Source: Gammaproteobacteria bacterium (GTDB taxonomy: Bacteria > Pseudomonadota > Gammaproteobacteria > Pseudomonadales > Azotimanducaceae). From it: a stretch of DNA of 53,231 bases. Both the position numbers and the translations under genes were made by a program. Shown here piece by piece: positions 51,843 to 53,231 of this stretch; position 1 is the stretch's first letter, and every line of letters starts with the position of its first letter. Where the stretch lies: NCBI GenBank assembly GCA_009837725.1, contig VXSY01000145.1, forward strand, positions 1-53,231, read 5' to 3'. Below the pieces are notes generated by a model that saw only the letters and a list, made by a program, of their open reading frames with translations, did not search any database and was not told where the DNA came from.

Positions 51843-51945
51843 GCGCGAGGCGCGCCGCCTCCGCCTAGGAGCAAGAGCAATGGCGTTTCGCCCTCGTTAG
51901 CGCCGGAGGGGCTACGATGTTCCCGAACGCATTTCAGTCGAGAGA

Positions 51946-53231
51946 ATGTTGACCAGCGAAGCAGGACAGCGGATAGCAGGAGTGGCGGCGTTTTGCGCCG
52001 CGCTGGGCCTGATTTTCGGCGTGCCGGTGTTCGGGCAAGCATCGGCGGCTGGTGGTGGAGCGGATGACGCAGGCAGGACCGTCACCGTTCAAATCCGCCA
52101 AGGCGCTGTTCAAGGTGTCGAGCAGGATGGGGCTCTTCGCTTTCTTGGCATTCCCTACGCCGCGCCGCCTGTCGGCGCTGCCCGGTGGCTGCCGCCGGCG
52201 CCGGCTTCTGCGCATGACGGCACGCTTGAGGCAATGGACTACGGGCCGGTATGTCCTCAGCCGCGAGCGGAAAGCGCCGACGAGGATTGCCTCACCGTCA
52301 ACGTTTGGACTCCCGTGGCCGACGATGCCGTTCGCCCTGTGATGGTGTGGCTGCACGGCGGCGGGTTCCGCGCCGGATCGGGCGCCATCCCGGGCGAGCT
52401 GTTCGCCCAAGAGGGCATCGTGGTCGCCTCGATCAACTACCGGCTCGGCCCGCTCGGCTTCCTCGCCCATCCGGCGCTCGATCGCCCCGAAGCCAACTTC
52501 GCCCTCATGGACATGGTGCTGGCGCTGACTTGGGTGCGCGACAACATCGCGGCCTTCGGCGGCAACCCCGATCAGGTGACCATCTTCGGCATCTCTGCCG
52601 GCGGCATGGCCGTGAGCCTGCTTCTCGCGAGCGACGCTGCCGCCGGCCTCTTCCACGGCGCCATCTCGCAAAGCGGCTACGGCGCGTGGGCGTTGCCGAG
52701 GACATCGAGCGCTCCCACACCGGCGCCGCTCGGGATGGGACTCGATGCCGCACCCAACGCGGTGACGATGGGCAAGGAGCTCATCGCCCGCGTCTCAAAC
52801 GACGCCACCACAGCCGCAGACCTCCGCGCTCTCGACGCCGATGCCTTGGTGGCCGCGCTGCAAGGCTTCCAGCTACCCATTGTCGATGGCGTCACCCTCG
52901 TTGAAGAGCCGGGCATCATCGCCCTCCGAGGCGATGCCAACCCCGTGCCCGTGATCGCCGGCGGCAACAGCTTCGAAGGCAGCGTGATGCCCGCCTCCGG
53001 CGTCTCCGCCAGCCAATACCAGGCCTGGTGGGGCGACGACTTCCCCGCCGCGAAGGCCGCCTACGCCACCGACTTCGCCGTCAGCTACGAACGCGGCATC
53101 CAGAGGATGTTCGGCGACAACCGCTACCTCTTGGCAGCCCATGCACTCGCCGAAGGCATGACCAAGGCCGGTTCCCCAGCGTGGCTCTACTACATAGACT
53201 TCCCCGCCACCCCACCCGTGGAAGACTCCCC
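51946..53231 (+). CDS. secreted type B carboxylesterase, 3'-truncated by the window edge
   Basis: The frame stays open from the ATG at 51946 to the end of the window, giving 428 codons with no stop seen. A signal peptide ([23 protein letters not shown], about residues 11-33) indicates export. Features of the carboxylesterase/lipase family are [26 protein letters not shown], the oxyanion-hole [14 protein letters not shown] and the nucleophile elbow [14 protein letters not shown], with the Ser about residue 227. The usual sequence is GESAGG, so Ile replaces Glu before the Ser. The catalytic acid is probably Glu in GGNSFEGS; the His must lie beyond the edge. GAGAGA precedes the ATG. Esters of xenobiotics or lipids are likely substrates. 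Confidence 0.85.
   Translation, partial: MLTSEAGQRIAGVAAFCAALGLIFGVPVFGQASAAGGGADDAGRTVTVQIRQGAVQGVEQDGALRFLGIPYAAPPVGAARWLPPAPASAHDGTLEAMDYGPVCPQPRAESADEDCLTVNVWTPVADDAVRPVMVWLHGGGFRAGSGAIPGELFAQEGIVVASINYRLGPLGFLAHPALDRPEANFALMDMVLALTWVRDNIAAFGGNPDQVTIFGISAGGMAVSLLLASDAAAGLFHGAISQSGYGAWALPRTSSAPTPAPLGMGLDAAPNAVTMGKELIARVSNDATTAADLRALDADALVAALQGFQLPIVDGVTLVEEPGIIALRGDANPVPVIAGGNSFEGSVMPASGVSASQYQAWWGDDFPAAKAAYATDFAVSYERGIQRMFGDNRYLLAAHALAEGMTKAGSPAWLYYIDFPATPPVEDS

Overview
The window reads as high-GC chromosomal DNA of a gammaproteobacterium, probably an uncultured marine or host-associated heterotroph. The main evidence is the linked set bamD / rluD / pgeF (12846-15605), an arrangement typical of Gammaproteobacteria, together with a proteobacterial ilvI-ilvH-ilvC operon. 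Genes are dense, many start on GTG or TTG, and neighbours often overlap by 1-8 nt. I saw no rRNA, tRNA, CRISPR array, transposase or integrase. Layout: 138-8978 is a catabolic and oxidoreductase neighbourhood: SMP-30 lactonase, a single-domain aspartic protease, a methyltransferase, a sugar isomerase plus Gfo/Idh dehydrogenase pair, two luciferase-like monooxygenases, a Na+/solute symporter and a VOC protein. 9010-12743 holds a Uma2-type nuclease, an acyl-CoA carboxyltransferase, an unknown protein and a Cys-cluster protein. 12846-15605 is the bamD/rluD/pgeF block. 15755-20203 encodes a 1482-residue secreted protein with Ig-like repeats and a C-terminal metallopeptidase-like domain whose zinc motif has been erased. 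20448-23797 is ilvI-ilvH-ilvC. Defence island: directly behind ilvC (15 nt) is a 1270-residue reverse transcriptase-nitrilase fusion of the DRT type 1 (UG1/UG5-like) kind. Converging on it with no gap (TGA|TCA) is a type I restriction-modification locus on the minus strand, in the order hsdM - abiEi - abiEii - hsdS - hsdR. The abortive-infection/toxin-antitoxin pair AbiE sits inside the R-M operon and is joined to hsdS and hsdR by successive 4-nt ATGA overlaps. A near-perfect palindrome overlaps a TTGACA -35 box in front of abiEi. HsdR carries an extra C-terminal Schlafen-type AlbA_2 domain. This composite is the most unusual system in the window: three defence activities in about 12.5 kb, with the restriction subunit possibly under antitoxin control. 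Right part: 36393-40703 has a cytochrome c and a heterodimeric ABC exporter with one consensus and one degenerate ATP site. 41167-42941 has a third luciferase-like monooxygenase, whose frame runs into a convergent 3-hydroxyisobutyrate-dehydrogenase-family gene. 43126-51771 contains two AAA/DUF4143 ATPases of different subtypes, a membrane protein plus FG-GAP repeat protein pair with a divergent HTH regulator, and an acyl-CoA synthetase followed by an APH-like phosphotransferase. A short relic of a phosphotransferase gene lies after the second ATPase. A secreted type B carboxylesterase runs off the right edge. Two families of dispersed palindromic repeats occur between genes: a two-hairpin element (about 2228, 9702 and 9816) and a nested GGAGGGAAGGCAT palindrome (about 5984 and 41035).
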